Part shown: positions 40,701-47,155 of the stretch, one piece after another | How positions within the stretch are numbered: position 1 is the stretch's first letter | Layout: each line of letters begins with the position of its first letter | Assembly (NCBI GenBank): GCA_030066195.1 | Contig: JASJCB010000087.1 | Coordinates: forward strand, 1 to 47,155 | Length of the DNA: 47,155 nt | Reading direction: 5' to 3' | Source: Acidobacteriota bacterium | Lineage (GTDB): Bacteria; Acidobacteriota; Holophagae; Acanthopleuribacterales; Acanthopleuribacteraceae | Notes under the pieces: generated by a model | Told to the model about the DNA's origin: nothing | Database searches by the model: none | The model's input: the letters and a program-made list of their open reading frames with translations, nothing else | Position numbers and translations under genes: made by a program

Positions 40701-42680
40701 GATGGGAAAACACGCATCGAATGGGAGGTCGATGGTAAGCGGCCGCCGGCACGGGTCGAGCCCGATCCGGATGAGACTTCCGGGCCCTTGCCCATTCAGC
40801 GCAAAGCCCAAGTGCCGCCCATTGAGGACAGCCCGGTCGATCGGCCGGAGTACCCCGAGCATTCGTTGGAGACGCCGGGGGGACTGTTGAATGAAACCCT
40901 GACCGATGGATATCCGCCGCCGCTTGCCGACGAACCGCCGGCTCGACGGAGACCAACATCCTCCGCCGAACAGGCCGATCGTGCGCAAAAAGTATCTTTC
41001 GAACCGACCGACACCACGACCTACCGATCGCCCGAACCCTCCGCCGATGAAACCCGGCCGATGCCCGGTTTTCCGTCAGATGTCACACAACGCAAGGCCG
41101 ACGCGACTCCCGGAAAGCCCGGAACTGGAATCAATGAGGCGGCGCCCGAAGGCAAGACAGAAGAGGGCAGGGGAGTGGACGCCGGCCCCGGCGACACCCC
41201 GACGACCGCCTTGGATGCAGCCGTAGGCGCACTGCAATTGCCCGAGTTCCGCGTGAAGGAAAGGGACGTTTCCGAAAAGCCTCCTTCAACGCCCGCTATA
41301 CCGCCCGACCCGGAAACCCTTGAAAGCGCACGTTCCCCGATGCAGCGCAAAGCTGCCCGATCGTCGGAGGAATCCGAGTCGGCAATCTATCCGCCGCCCT
41401 TGACGCCTACGACTAAAGAAACATCTCCCGTCAAGGCAACCGAGCAGACCGAGCAGGGTATGCCGGCCGGGGATCCCGAACAACCCGCGACCAGGGCTTC
41501 GGCTTCCGATCAAACGGGTTTTGAAAAAGGCGAAACGCGGCCGGCTCCGAAGATATCGGATACAATGCCGGCGAAAGCCGACAAGGGGGCGAAGCAGGGC
41601 GAAAGACCGGTACCACCGATCACGGCGTCGCCCCGGCAGCCCGTTCAAGCCGAAATGGAACCCGGCCATTTGTCCGAGCCCTTGGAGTCCACCCCCGATC
41701 GGTTCCCGCCGCCTCCGGTCATAAAAGATACAAAACCCGAAACGACTCCCGTTCGGCGGGCGCCCGCTGATCTTGAAACGGTTTCGAGCATGCCCCGATC
41801 CGAGGACCTCGCCGAAGAAACCTTGCCGCATGTGGATCGACCCGCCGAAAAACGGCAGGGCGATCAACTGACCGGGACGTCGAAGACCACGCGCCCAAGT
41901 CCCGCTGCCCCCGTTCAAACCAAAGCTTCCGAGGCAGCGCCCATCCAGCGCAAGGCGGCCCCGCCGGCATCTCCTCAACCCGCTGTCGAGTTGAATCTGC
42001 CGGGCGCGCCCCCGCCGCTGGAGCCGACTACCGACAGTCCTTCTGCAACCGACCTGCCCGCCGCCCGGATTCAGCCGCCGGTCCCCGACATCGCTCCCGC
42101 TCCGCCGCCCATCCAGGCCGAAGAGAGGAACGCGCCTCCTCAACCGGCTGCCGAGCCTCCTCCGCCCACACGAACGGAGCAACGGGAAACCGTCCCGCCG
42201 CCGAACGTTCAAAGCGAACCCGTGCCCCTGGAACCGGCCGCCAGGCAACTGGAATCACCGCCCCGAGGGAAACCGGAAGCGGCGCCCGGCGAACCCGAAT
42301 TCTTCACCCCGCCCGATCAGCCGGCCGCCGAAGAAGAGCCCGCCCGCTTCCCGCCGCCCGAACCCAGGGAAGAACCCGAATCGCCGGGTTTTCCTCAAGA
42401 AGCCCTGGACGAGTTCGTTCCGCCGCCTCAAACACCCGAAAGCGCGGAAAGCGGCGAGAGCACACCCGGTCTGATCCCCTTCCCGATGCCGGGAGACGCC
42501 GACAAAACCTCCCGCCGCCGAGCCAGGGATACGGGACCCACCACCCTCAAAATCAACATCGGTCGCATCGAGGTACGCCCGGCAAAGCCCCGAAAACCCC
42601 TGGGCCCCTACCGCCGCCCGGGCCTGCCCAAACCCCGCATGACCCTGGAAGACTACTTGAAGCGGGGCTCCAATGAGTAA
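34749..42680 (+). CDS. Giant low-complexity eCIS protein with QRK-motif repeats
   Basis: 2643 residues from the ATG overlapping the upstream stop. The ends look conserved: FFKRLAEHTLGMSPVVHPMIP at the N terminus and TLKINIGRIEVRPAKP...LEDYLKRG at the C terminus, patterns I associate with shorter proteins found beside DUF4255 genes in other eCIS loci. Everything between is acidic, rich in Pro/Ser/Glu/Asp and probably disordered. A P-[LVIM]-Q-R-K motif occurs about two dozen times, plus about nine variants such as PLQKK or PIQAE, throughout the length. In the middle it sits in 70-residue repeats (IVPPPLQRKADSS...). The disordered body has no visible catalytic domain, signal peptide or membrane segment. 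It may be a scaffold, tether or cargo-binding protein of the particle. Homology to tape measures is not visible. Confidence 0.85.
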   Translation: MTDFFKRLAEHTLGMSPVVHPMIPNRDRPDNKRGPDDVDDFWRDMSRLGDALEAKEVEPEALPSPQDPEDPDDPPPKGPGGTRPRTAEKKASSPPEAVPEAAVPTVDSGEPVQAKPAPGRSRIKTDTETPESVKGGEPPAPMDAGPPPGKQSTPGRKPGQTAASPLQRKRAAETISDEGPDVSKVIDDAGSEELSEHPYPAVGDTAPAVGPSGEETAQLASHGPVASDKAATAPVQRKVEPASARDSDDSERDAATAEDTSLPDPEMDGRDEPELSAGFSSVEPKPGPLDAPLQRKQTATGRATDEQTEAAGVSPPSEHPESLQTEPVADAEEITFHETETLEDVPLQLKPEHGAMDETEPESTAGIKKPESKSSNSDAAQNTREEASEPGKDKFSTPTMPDDHLAAHEGRQDAAPGQKGRGEVARDQGDATADSTLQQKAAFAEENVGAEPEPIGPGGEVATDSTVSPDASASEKAGRGEASPDKQSAVVPPPLQRKAVSSHETMEAGSEIKDSEREIVSDPTGSIDHSSVSERSRDTGALGDEALASTGSDEVTDHGDVKKADRKVASAHGLPVVPPPLQRQSVSPPEIPETEPEVAGGGDDAVPSRSVSPTSADSQESPLGAGAPEEETFAPPIPDDLVASREDRRVSGVSEQAGGRGEVSFDQGDVPSPVQRKAESPPGILEGESKDIHPDLSSGPTGPSDALKSPPDDDSPETFERKDRGEASRARDVSPISLPLQRKTDSAPEITDTESEGVEPVIGEESSRTGVVEASEVLESSQDAGVTGGDTLAPSEEYDQIDGSVVAPPLQRKADSSLEITEAGSEVVEPLRADDSSRTGSVEASEVLESPQDAGAPRGETLAPTVGDDQTDGAIVPPPLQRKADSSLEIAEAGAEVVEPLGADDSSRTGSVEASEVLESPRDAGVTGEEALAPTVGDDQTDGAIVPPPLQRKADSSLEIAEAGAEVVEPLGADDSSRIGAVEASKVLESPQDAGVTGEEALSSAEGDDQTDGAIVPPPLQRKADSSFEITDAESEVVEPLGADDSSRIGAVDTSKVLESPRDAGVTGEEALSSAEGDDQTDGAIVPPPLQRKTDSSFEITDAESEVSEFVRSEVSSRTGAVEASKVVKSPRDAGVTGEEALAPAVGDDQDDGAIVSPPLQRKGDSTSEIAEAELEVVEPVRSEESSQTGVVETLNVLESPQDAGAPREEALAPAVGDDQDDGAIVPPPLQRKADSSLEIAEAESEVVEPLGADDSSRTGSVEASKVLESPRDAGAPREEALAPAEGYDQVDGSIVPPPLQRKADSSLEIAEAESEVVEPLGADDSSRTGSVETSNVLKSPQDAGAPREEALAPAEGYDQVDGSIVPPPLQRKADSSFESAEAESEVVEPGRGEVPSRTGSVDASKVLESLQDAGVTGEEALTSDEGDDQTDGSIVPPPLQRKADSSFESAEAGAEVVELLGADESSRTGVVETSNVLKSPQDAGAPREESLAPSEGDDRIDGAIVSPPLQRKADSSFEITEAGAEVVESLGADDSSRTGGVETSKVLESPRDAGAPREESLAASEGYDQIDGAIVSPPLQRKGDSTSEIAEAESKVVEPVRSEESSRTGGVETSKVLKSPQDAGAPRVVEPVRSEESSRTGGVETSKVLESPQDAGAPRVFEPVRGEGLSRAGGVETSEVLESPQDAGVTGEESLVPSEVRGEVSGRRPVNLPVQRKPVLDSETAEHGVIPNEIPEDHGEKSENTVTDESVADTDDSPLQRKTAAPAVADDVVIEAERPTVKDASSAEPPAEKSTPVDAVESLYEQQGPEFPAPLPLQKKTSQLFADSDATPASEKIPQSVQLEDTGTQMSSLKPHADATSDKEGIGAEADVSETESMEQPGDPRTLPIQRLPETESPSAAIGGEAPEAARLGSPPEIIEPTEEQTQDPTTVGREQSISAMGRPQPLQMKETGETQTIETLPENQDVIQGETVEGSSTRPAQADGKTRIEWEVDGKRPPARVEPDPDETSGPLPIQRKAQVPPIEDSPVDRPEYPEHSLETPGGLLNETLTDGYPPPLADEPPARRRPTSSAEQADRAQKVSFEPTDTTTYRSPEPSADETRPMPGFPSDVTQRKADATPGKPGTGINEAAPEGKTEEGRGVDAGPGDTPTTALDAAVGALQLPEFRVKERDVSEKPPSTPAIPPDPETLESARSPMQRKAARSSEESESAIYPPPLTPTTKETSPVKATEQTEQGMPAGDPEQPATRASASDQTGFEKGETRPAPKISDTMPAKADKGAKQGERPVPPITASPRQPVQAEMEPGHLSEPLESTPDRFPPPPVIKDTKPETTPVRRAPADLETVSSMPRSEDLAEETLPHVDRPAEKRQGDQLTGTSKTTRPSPAAPVQTKASEAAPIQRKAAPPASPQPAVELNLPGAPPPLEPTTDSPSATDLPAARIQPPVPDIAPAPPPIQAEERNAPPQPAAEPPPPTRTEQRETVPPPNVQSEPVPLEPAARQLESPPRGKPEAAPGEPEFFTPPDQPAAEEEPARFPPPEPREEPESPGFPQEALDEFVPPPQTPESAESGESTPGLIPFPMPGDADKTSRRRARDTGPTTLKINIGRIEVRPAKPRKPLGPYRRPGLPKPRMTLEDYLKRGSNE
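36961..39690 (+). repeat. 210-bp coding tandem repeat array
   Basis: The segment encoding PLQRKADSS-type sequence starts at 37171 and recurs at exact 210-bp steps to 39481 (12 copies); a more diverged copy in the same register starts at 36961. Each unit codes for 70 residues. Copies differ by scattered substitutions, while phase is kept perfectly. Copies 5' of 36961 are older and out of register by 12 bp. The last unit is invaded at about 39633 by a 96-bp duplication. Confidence 0.95.
39537..39824 (+). repeat. Three-copy 96-bp sub-repeat
   Basis: Units at 39537, 39633 and 39729 (32 codons each) repeat the EPVRSEESSRTGGVETSKVL... DAGAPRV portion of the 70-residue unit, without the QRK part. 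They are nearly identical, so this is a recent in-frame partial duplication within the last long unit. Confidence 0.9.
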
Positions 42681-43869
42681 CTACAAGGCCATCGCCACCG
42701 TGACCGCCGCCCTGCGCAACCTGCTCAGCGATGTGGATTACGGCCTGCCCAGAGTCTTCAGCGACGTCAAGGTCACCACCAAGCCGCTGGACAAGGCGCG
42801 CGAGGGCGTCAAGGCCAACCAACTCAATATCTACCTCTACCAGTTCCTGCCCAACCCCACCTGGCGAAATATGAGCGACCCCGCCTTGGGCCGCGCCGGT
42901 GAAAACGGCAAACCGCCCGTGGCCCTGGATCTCTATTACCTGGTCACCGCCTACGGCGAGGGCGACGACGATGTAAAGGGCCACGAGCTCATCGGCAAGG
43001 CCATGGACATCATGCACGACAACCCCCGCCTGGCCGTGGACGAACTGCAACTGGCCGTGGAGGATAACGACCTTTTCAAGGACGCCGGCCTGATCACCGT
43101 GGTGCCCCAATTCCTGCCCCTGGAAGAATTATCCAAGTTCTGGACCTCCGCCAGCACCGGCTTCCGGGTGTCCATGGTTTACAAGGTTTCGGTCGTGCTC
43201 ATTTCCGGCGAACGCGAACTGGAAGCCGGCCTGCCCAGCTATCAGGAACCGCAAACGGCAACCATGCCCGGCGCCGCATGGCCCGCCCTCCATGGTGTTC
43301 GCTTTCCCAATGGTCAGGACCGCGGGGAAATCGGCGACCAGGTGATGCTGGAGGGCAACGGCCTGAGCGGGGAGAATCTACGCGTCATCCTGGACCCGCC
43401 GGACAATGCCGACCCCATCAGCATGGCGCCCGACGAATCCTCGCCCGATCGCGTGCTGTTTACCCTGCCCCAAAACGTCGGTCCCTGCGGCCGCTACCGC
43501 GTCTGGCTGCGTATGGATCAGGATGGTATCGAAATGGAAACCAATGCCCTGATCTTCGCCCTGGCCTGTCGGATCGTGGCCGACAGTGTCCAGGAACCGC
43601 AAACGGCGGACGGCAAGACGACCATCCAACTGACCTGCGAACCCGGCATCAACCCGGCTCAGCACGCCTATTTGCTGGTGGGCAGCCGCTTCGCCCGCCT
43701 CGAAGAGATCCTGAAGAAGACCACCGACCAGCCCCGCTTCGTGCTCGATACGCCCGAACCCGGCGACTACTATCTGCGCCTGCGCGTCAACGGCATCGAC
43801 AGCCGCCTGGTCGACTTCAGTCAATCCCCGCCCCGGTTCAACCAAAAGCTAAAGGTGACCATCGCATGA
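42673..43869 (+). CDS. DUF4255 (Pvc16-like) tail-cap protein
   Basis: This 398-residue protein has DUF4255 in its first ~190 residues (AIATVTAALRNLLSDVDYGLP..., QLNIYLYQFLPNPTWRNM, LDLYYLVTAYGEGDDDVKGHELIGKAM); in characterised particles this domain terminates the sheath/tube at the distal cap. Residues ~195-398 are beta-rich and look like Ig/IPT-type domains (GVRFPNGQDRGEIGDQVMLEG; final PGDYYLRLRVNGIDS). The start ATG lies 8 bp inside the end of the giant repeat gene, and the stop overlaps the ATPase start as ATGA, so translation is coupled. The C-terminal extension is common in this family. Confidence 0.92.
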   Translation: MSNYKAIATVTAALRNLLSDVDYGLPRVFSDVKVTTKPLDKAREGVKANQLNIYLYQFLPNPTWRNMSDPALGRAGENGKPPVALDLYYLVTAYGEGDDDVKGHELIGKAMDIMHDNPRLAVDELQLAVEDNDLFKDAGLITVVPQFLPLEELSKFWTSASTGFRVSMVYKVSVVLISGERELEAGLPSYQEPQTATMPGAAWPALHGVRFPNGQDRGEIGDQVMLEGNGLSGENLRVILDPPDNADPISMAPDESSPDRVLFTLPQNVGPCGRYRVWLRMDQDGIEMETNALIFALACRIVADSVQEPQTADGKTTIQLTCEPGINPAQHAYLLVGSRFARLEEILKKTTDQPRFVLDTPEPGDYYLRLRVNGIDSRLVDFSQSPPRFNQKLKVTIA

Positions 43870-45857
43870 CGACCAATGCAACCATCCCCAAATGGGATGC
43901 CATGAACCAGGCCTTCCTCACCCAGAGCGTGGCCGACTATCGCGGGCAATTGGAAGCCTATGTCTCCAAGCAGGGCGATGCTCCCGATCCCGAAGAAGCT
44001 TATGATCGACGTCTGGAGGCCTGGCCTTTCGAGTTGCTGCCGTCGTTGGAGCACGTGGTTCGCATGTTTGCCCTTTCTCCCTTCGAGCGCGATCTGTTGA
44101 TCTGGGCGGCCGGCATCGAATTGGACGGCGGCTTTGCTAAAATGTTCGCTCAAGCCCACGGCGATCCCCACAATCCCTTCCCCACCTTCAGCCTGGCTCT
44201 GGCCGTACTGCCGGGGAGCCATTGGTCGGCCCTGTCGCCGGAGGGCCCGCTGCGCCGTTGGAACCTGCTCATCTTCAGAGACACACCCAGTCTCACCGGC
44301 AGCCCCATTCGCATCGACGAACGCGTGCTCAACTATTTGGTGGGCGTTTCCCATATGGATCAGAAACTACTGGGCCTCGTCCGTCCCGTCAGCGGCGCCG
44401 AGGGGCTCTTGCAAGACCACGAACAACTGGTCCTGACGATTGCTGCCGCCTGGTCCAAAACCTTCGACTTTCCCGCGGTGCCCGTGGTCCAACTCTGCGG
44501 TTCCTCCATCGGCACCACGCGCGGCGTGGCCCGGGCCATTTGCCGGCAACTGGGTTTGAGCCTGTACATCATCGATGCCGGCAGCCTGCCGCACGACCCT
44601 CGCGAAATGGAACTGGTCATCCGCCGTTGGCATCGCGAGTCCATTCTCAGCGAGGCCGCGCTGATGTTGGAGATGAGCAGCGGCGGCCCGCCCGATGCCA
44701 ATCGCAACAACATCATCGACCGCTTCATCGAGAACCTGCCCGGCTTCCTCTTCCTGGCTTCTGCCGACCGCTATCCCCAGAAGCATCGCCCGCTGCTGTC
44801 CTACGACATCGACCTGCCGCGCATGGAAGAACAACACGCCCTATGGCACTCGATTTTGGGCGAACGCGACGATCTGGGTAAGGGTGACCTGATGAACCTG
44901 GCGGTGACCTTCAACATGACCGCCGAGACCATTCGCGGCGTCTGCGCCGGCGCCCTGGGCATGCGCGACGCCGCGCCGGAGGGCGAGGAACCGCCGGAAC
45001 TGTTCCGGGCCCTCTGGGATACGGCTCGCATGCAGGCGCGACCAAGGCTGGACGACCTGGCCCAGCGTATCGAGGCGGATGCCGACTGGGAGCACCTGGT
45101 CCTGCCTGCCGATCAAAAAGCAACCTTGCACCGCGTGGTGGACCAGATCAATCACCGCGCCCAGGTCTACCACAACTGGGGTTTTGCCTCGCGCAGCAAG
45201 CGCGGCCTGGGCATCAGCGCCCTGTTCGCCGGACCCAGCGGCACCGGTAAAACCATGGCCGCCGAGGTTCTGGCCGCCACGCTTGATATGGATCTCTACC
45301 GCATCGACCTCTCCTCGCTGATCAGCAAGTACATCGGCGAGACCGAAAAGAACCTGCGCCGTATCTTCGACGCCGCCGAAACCGGCGGTTCCATCCTGCT
45401 GTTCGACGAGGCCGACTCGCTCTTCGGCAAACGCAGCGATGTCAAGGACAGCCACGACCGCTACGCCAATATCGAGGTCAGTTACCTCCTGCAACGCATG
45501 GAAGCCTTCCGGGGCCTGGCCATTCTGACCTCCAACCTGAAGGACGCGCTGGACGAAGCCTTCCTGCGCCGCCTGCGCTTTACCATCGACTTCCCCTTCC
45601 CCGACCGCGAAACAAGAGTTAAAATCTGGCAGCGCATCTTCCCGGAAGGCACCCCTACCCGCGGACTGAAACCGGAAATGTTGGCCCGTTTGAACGTAGC
45701 GGGTGGCAACATCCGCAACATCGCCATGTCCGCCGCCTTCCTGGCCGCGCGCGACCATTCGCCCGTGACCATGAAACACATGCTGGAAGCAACCAAGAAC
45801 GAATACAAGAAACTGGAAAAACCGCTGACCACCAGCGAGATCAAGGGGTGGACATGA
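43866..45857 (+). CDS. eCIS AAA+ ATPase (Pvc15-like)
   Basis: This 663-residue protein has a ~430-residue N-terminal region with a degenerate ATPase-like part, followed by a complete AAA+ domain: Walker A GPSGTGKT (about 456-463), SKYIGETEKNLRRIF, Walker B ILLFDEAD (about 511), sensor LTSN, and arginine-finger region DEAFLRRLRF. The architecture matches the ATPase present in nearly all eCIS loci, thought to assist particle assembly or cargo loading. The ATG at 43866 overlaps the cap stop. The open frame runs far upstream, but only as a shadow of the cap gene. Confidence 0.93.
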   Translation: MTTNATIPKWDAMNQAFLTQSVADYRGQLEAYVSKQGDAPDPEEAYDRRLEAWPFELLPSLEHVVRMFALSPFERDLLIWAAGIELDGGFAKMFAQAHGDPHNPFPTFSLALAVLPGSHWSALSPEGPLRRWNLLIFRDTPSLTGSPIRIDERVLNYLVGVSHMDQKLLGLVRPVSGAEGLLQDHEQLVLTIAAAWSKTFDFPAVPVVQLCGSSIGTTRGVARAICRQLGLSLYIIDAGSLPHDPREMELVIRRWHRESILSEAALMLEMSSGGPPDANRNNIIDRFIENLPGFLFLASADRYPQKHRPLLSYDIDLPRMEEQHALWHSILGERDDLGKGDLMNLAVTFNMTAETIRGVCAGALGMRDAAPEGEEPPELFRALWDTARMQARPRLDDLAQRIEADADWEHLVLPADQKATLHRVVDQINHRAQVYHNWGFASRSKRGLGISALFAGPSGTGKTMAAEVLAATLDMDLYRIDLSSLISKYIGETEKNLRRIFDAAETGGSILLFDEADSLFGKRSDVKDSHDRYANIEVSYLLQRMEAFRGLAILTSNLKDALDEAFLRRLRFTIDFPFPDRETRVKIWQRIFPEGTPTRGLKPEMLARLNVAGGNIRNIAMSAAFLAARDHSPVTMKHMLEATKNEYKKLEKPLTTSEIKGWT

Positions 45858-46141
45858 AACTGGAACTGAACGTGGACGAACTGGTGCTGGAAGGCCTGGA
45901 ACTGCGCGACCGCGAGTTTCTGCAAGGGGCGATCGAACGGGAGCTGAACCGGCTGTTCTTTTTGCAAGGCCCGCGCCGCTGGATGCACGGCCGCGAAAGC
46001 CTGAACCTGGACGACGTCAGCCTGGAAGTGCCGCAAGGGGCCGGGGTTCACAAGGTCGGCGCCCAAATCGCCCGCGACCTCTACAGCCGCATCAACACCC
46101 CGGCGCCGCCCGTGCCCTTTGACCGTGGAGGCAAATCATGA
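45854..46141 (+). CDS. Small conserved eCIS protein
   Basis: 95 residues, soluble. It begins KLELNVDELVLEGLELRDREFLQGAIERELNRLFF, a pattern typical of a small protein placed directly after the AAA+ ATPase in many eCIS operons. Its function is not established to my knowledge. AAGGGG lies about 5 nt before ATG 45854; the GTG two codons upstream is less likely. It overlaps both neighbours as ATGA, so it is translated together with the ATPase and the next baseplate protein. Confidence 0.75.
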   Translation: MKLELNVDELVLEGLELRDREFLQGAIERELNRLFFLQGPRRWMHGRESLNLDDVSLEVPQGAGVHKVGAQIARDLYSRINTPAPPVPFDRGGKS

Positions 46142-46788
46142 CCATCATCTCCGAAAAACCCGGCGCCCTGGTGATCCTGGACCCCAACACCAAGATGGTT
46201 CAGCAAACCATTCGCTTCCAATACAACCCGGAGACGCTCAAACGTTCATTGCAACCGCAGATGCAGGGCGGCGAACCGGGTAATCGCTCCTACGCGGTTC
46301 GCTTTACAGGGGCGCCTGTCGAAAAATACGACGTGCAAGTCCACCTGGACGCCACCGATGAGGACGCCATGATACCGGGCCCCGCGGACGGCAGCGGCTC
46401 GCCCACCAAGGTGATCGACCCGGAAGGCATCTACCCCGAACTCTGCACCCTGGAACTGCTGGCCTACCCGGACACGGCCACCATTGAAAACAATGTGAAC
46501 CTGTTGAAAGCGGGAACCATGGAAGTCGCGCCGCCGCTGGCGCCGCAAATCCTCTTCTGGTGGGGCAACAACCGCATCGCCCCGGTCCAAATCGAAAGCG
46601 TCTCGGTAGACGAGGAGTTCTACGACTACAACCTGAGCGTGGTCCGCGCCACGGTCAGCCTGAGCATGCGCGTGCTCAGCTACACCGACGTAGCGCCCGA
46701 CACGGCGGCCTACAACGCCTTCATGACGTACCACAAGAACAAGGTAAACGCGAGCGAGGGCAAAGCCCCGATCCAATTAGACCTCTAA
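46138..46788 (+). CDS. Pvc7-like baseplate / tube-initiator protein (CIS_tube family)
   Basis: This 216-residue protein has the family start KPGALVILDPNTKMVQQTIRFQYNPETLKRSLQ (F-x-Y-N-P-E-T is typical), a central VEKYDVQVHLDA strand, and a C-terminal QILFWWGNNRIAPVQIESVSVDEEFYD then VRATVSLSMRVL. Related proteins link the tube to the spike hub in the eCIS baseplate, and longer forms carry LysM. No LysM is seen here, so the protein is the short form. It is the last complete gene in the window; spike and remaining baseplate genes should follow beyond the right edge unless the repeats at 46833-47155 end the operon. Confidence 0.85.
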   Translation: MTIISEKPGALVILDPNTKMVQQTIRFQYNPETLKRSLQPQMQGGEPGNRSYAVRFTGAPVEKYDVQVHLDATDEDAMIPGPADGSGSPTKVIDPEGIYPELCTLELLAYPDTATIENNVNLLKAGTMEVAPPLAPQILFWWGNNRIAPVQIESVSVDEEFYDYNLSVVRATVSLSMRVLSYTDVAPDTAAYNAFMTYHKNKVNASEGKAPIQLDL

Positions 46789-46832
46789 CCCCGGGCCCAC
46801 ACGCAAGCCGAGAATCGCCCCCCGGGCGAGGC

Positions 46833-46974
46833 GAGGCGAAAACCCTGGGCGCGCACGCATCCTGCGTGCATGCAAGTCGAAATTCGCGCCACGCGAAGTG
46901 AGGCGAAAACCCTGGGCGCGCACGCATCCTGCGTGCATGCAAGTCGAAATTCGCGCCACGCGAAGTGAGGCGAA
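46833..46974. repeat. 67-bp tandem repeat
   Basis: GAGGCGAAAACCCTGGGCGC begins at 46833 and recurs at 46900, with a third start (GAGGCGAAAG) at 46967: two full nearly identical units. Each contains the palindrome-like words GCACGCATCCTGCGTGC. A degenerate earlier copy may lie at 46800-46832. No coding evidence was seen. Confidence 0.9.
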
Positions 46975-47033
46975 AGAAGAGTTAGAGAATAAAAACCAGA
47001 AGAGAAAGCGACCGCGAATAACACAAGTGGTGA

Positions 47034-47155
47034 CACGCGACATACCCCTAAAAACCGTTGATTTCACCCCCTATGCACGCGACATACCCCTAAAAACCGT
47101 TGATTTCACCCCCTATGCACGCGACATACCCCTAAAAACCGTTGATTTCACCCCC
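47034..47155. repeat. 42-bp tandem repeat running off the right edge
   Basis: Units starting CACGCGACATACCCC at 47034, 47076 and 47118 are identical as far as visible; the third is cut by the window end after 38 bp. Spacer DNA is absent, so this is not a CRISPR array. The 42-bp period equals that of the left-edge array although the sequence differs and is AT-richer. Confidence 0.92.

Noticed and set aside
47034..47155. CRISPR array
   Set aside because: Units are contiguous and identical with no variable spacers, and no cas gene is in view.

Overview
The window reads as a GC-rich chromosomal segment from a Gram-negative-type, secondary-metabolite-rich bacterium. Giant NRPS genes with a TubC-type docking domain beside an extracellular contractile injection system (eCIS) would fit Acidobacteriota (Acanthopleuribacter/Sulfidibacter-like) or Myxococcota. 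The sequence has no rRNA or housekeeping marker that settles this, so the taxonomy is a guess.

Region 1 (786-8192, minus strand) is a tightly coupled biosynthetic operon. In transcription order it encodes a fused 4-amino-4-deoxychorismate (ADC) synthase, an AroQ-type chorismate mutase, an interrupted tRNA-Lys(CUU), an arginyl-tRNA-synthetase-like protein, a class IV aminotransferase fused to a GNAT acetyltransferase, an HDAC-type deacylase, and a BacA-like prephenate decarboxylase. The last four genes are joined by 4-bp stop/start overlaps. ADC synthase plus a mutase would give 4-amino-4-deoxyprephenate. A non-aromatizing decarboxylase in place of the usual PapC-type dehydrogenase suggests a 4-aminocyclohexadienyl amino acid, the chemistry of amiclenomycin/stravidin warheads, rather than p-aminophenylalanine. 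The acetyltransferase and deacylase could mask and unmask the amine. A possible structured leader lies upstream of the operon, and a small secreted protein gene lies upstream of that.

Region 2 (9967-25677, plus strand) is a single NRPS gene of 5236 codons from a TTG start. Its order is TubC docking, C-A-T, C-T-E (no A domain), C-A-T (Thr-like pocket), C-A-T, C-A-T, with no thioesterase. It is divergent from Region 1 across an AT-rich gap. Convergent to its 3' end are a secreted serine hydrolase and a class III aminotransferase (25737-28890, minus). A strong bidirectional terminator separates them.

Region 3 (29571 to past 46788, plus strand) is the start of an eCIS operon: a sheath with a very large Ala-rich insertion, a tube, a zinc-ribbon baseplate-type protein, a 2643-residue low-complexity repeat protein, a DUF4255 cap protein, an AAA+ ATPase, a small conserved protein, and a Pvc7-like baseplate/tube-initiator protein. 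Most of these genes overlap by 4-8 bp. The spike, further baseplate genes, tape measure and cargo must lie beyond the right edge.

Both window edges carry 42-bp-period tandem repeats. The left array is built on near-perfect palindromes spaced by four helical turns. A related 14-bp palindrome sits just upstream of the class III aminotransferase gene.
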